From contig CBDHCQ010000004.1 in NCBI GenBank assembly GCA_965261255.1, positions 1,674,001 to 1,738,000 on the forward strand: a stretch of 64,000 nt of DNA, in the 5' to 3' direction. This document shows positions 63,418 to 64,000 of the stretch, piece after piece. The first letter of the stretch is position 1. The number at the start of each line of letters is the position of its first letter. This DNA is from Bin80 sp965261255. GTDB taxonomy: Bacteria; Bacteroidota; Rhodothermia; Rhodothermales; Bin80. The notes beneath the pieces are model-generated. The model saw only the letters and a list, made by a program, of their open reading frames with translations, was not told where the DNA came from and did no database searches. The translations under genes were made by a program, and so were the position numbers.

Positions 63418-64000
63418 CAGTGTGACATTCCTGAGGAAGCAAACCAGTCAACGGTTTTCCCAAGACCGTCGTCCAGATTCACTTCTGGTTTCCACATAAG
63501 CTCATGCAAAGCCTTGGTGCAATCCAAGACGCTTCGACGCTGCTCCCCAGGTTTTCCAGGACCATGCATTGCAGGCAGTCCAAGCCCCATGGCTTGCTTA
63601 AGTTTTTGATGGAGAGTTACAACATCGGTTTCGATGCCAGTCCCAATGTTGAATGCCGAAGGGGCACCGGTGAAATTAAGCGAAGCGAGGTTCGCACGGG
63701 CTACATCACCAACGTAGACATAATCACGGGTCTGGAGCCCATCACCGTGGATGGTAACTCGATGCCCTGCCAATAATTTCTGAGTGAAAATTGCAATCAC
63801 GCCTGCCTCACCATGCGCATTCTGACGAGGACCATATACATTTCCGTATCTGAGTGCGACGTACGGTATTCCGTATTCACAAAAATAGAAATGCAACAAC
63901 TTTTCGCAAGTCAGTTTGCTTATACCATATGGGGAGACCGGTTGCTGCGTATGTGTTTCTTTTTGGGGGCCGGCTTCCGGTTCACCATAGATTGCTCCAC
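63417..64000 (-). CDS. NAD-dependent epimerase/dehydratase, 5' part outside window
   Basis: The C-terminal 190 or so residues of a short-chain sugar-nucleotide epimerase/dehydratase, UDP-glucose 4-epimerase type. The frame is open to the window edge. The catalytic YxxxK is YGISK in QQPVSPYGISKLTCEKLLHFY, and the following parts VALRYGNVYGPRQNAHGEAGVIAIF, VTIHGDGLQTRDYVYVGDVARANL and FNIGTGIETDV are characteristic. Start codon and NAD-binding Rossmann part lie beyond 64000. Substrate cannot be fixed. Confidence 0.9.
   Translation of the reverse strand, partial: GAIYGEPEAGPQKETHTQQPVSPYGISKLTCEKLLHFYFCEYGIPYVALRYGNVYGPRQNAHGEAGVIAIFTQKLLAGHRVTIHGDGLQTRDYVYVGDVARANLASLNFTGAPSAFNIGTGIETDVVTLHQKLKQAMGLGLPAMHGPGKPGEQRRSVLDCTKALHELMWKPEVNLDDGLGKTVDWFASSGMSH

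Overview
The window looks like chromosome of a Gram-negative, probably marine bacterium of the Bacteroidota/Rhodothermota type. That is an inference from gene content: SusD-less glycan and keto-sugar catabolism with DUF1080, ThuA and PQQ-propeller proteins, many lipoproteins, a very large predicted outer-membrane protein, and a scpA-scpB-rluB-guaB housekeeping block. I could not run a database search, so the assignment is tentative. No rRNA, tRNA or CRISPR array was seen.

Region 1 (1-18 kb) is a catabolic block. It holds a sugar-porter MFS permease, a small lipoprotein, a creatininase-family amidohydrolase, a 1166-residue DUF1080/ThuA/sorbosone-dehydrogenase/PKD fusion, a c-type cytochrome, two tandem SMP-30 lactonase paralogues, a HAD phosphatase, a PQQ dehydrogenase with a built-in cytochrome c, a DUF1080 lipoprotein and a nucleoside-type MFS permease. 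Together they suggest periplasmic oxidation and hydrolysis of sugars, with electrons going to cytochrome c.

Region 2 (15.9-25.4 kb, minus strand) reads as one long operon: HU protein, zinc-ribbon/TPR membrane protein, ModA, ModB, TPM protein, a 1164-residue surface protein, DUF305 protein, LVIVD protein. It ends in a clear hairpin terminator. PEP carboxylase is divergent from it. A DNase-I-like phosphatase and MoaA follow on the minus strand; MoaA fits the molybdate uptake genes.

Region 3 (about 30.4-58.5 kb) is an accessory island between moaA and a Gfo/Idh/MocA-guaB housekeeping segment. Its left half is a graveyard of mobile DNA: an sce7726-type protein, two IS110 elements or relics, an IS21 element that split a host gene, the end array of a second IS21-like element, a broken RES toxin gene and small duplicated relics. 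Its right half is a defence locus. An HTH/ImmA protein occurs twice, around an Eco57I-type DNA methylase of 1350 residues. Then come a 2016-residue protein with an N-terminal Cap4-like nuclease motif, a STAND-type P-loop and long helical repeats (Avs-like), and a 1125-residue PLD-nuclease/SNF2-helicase fusion. I see a tandem duplication here in which the first copy has lost almost all of its methylase gene. This locus is the best candidate for a little-described system.

Region 4 (58.5-64 kb) is housekeeping: a Gfo/Idh/MocA dehydrogenase, guaB, an rRNA pseudouridine synthase, scpB, scpA and the 3' part of a sugar-nucleotide epimerase that runs off the window.
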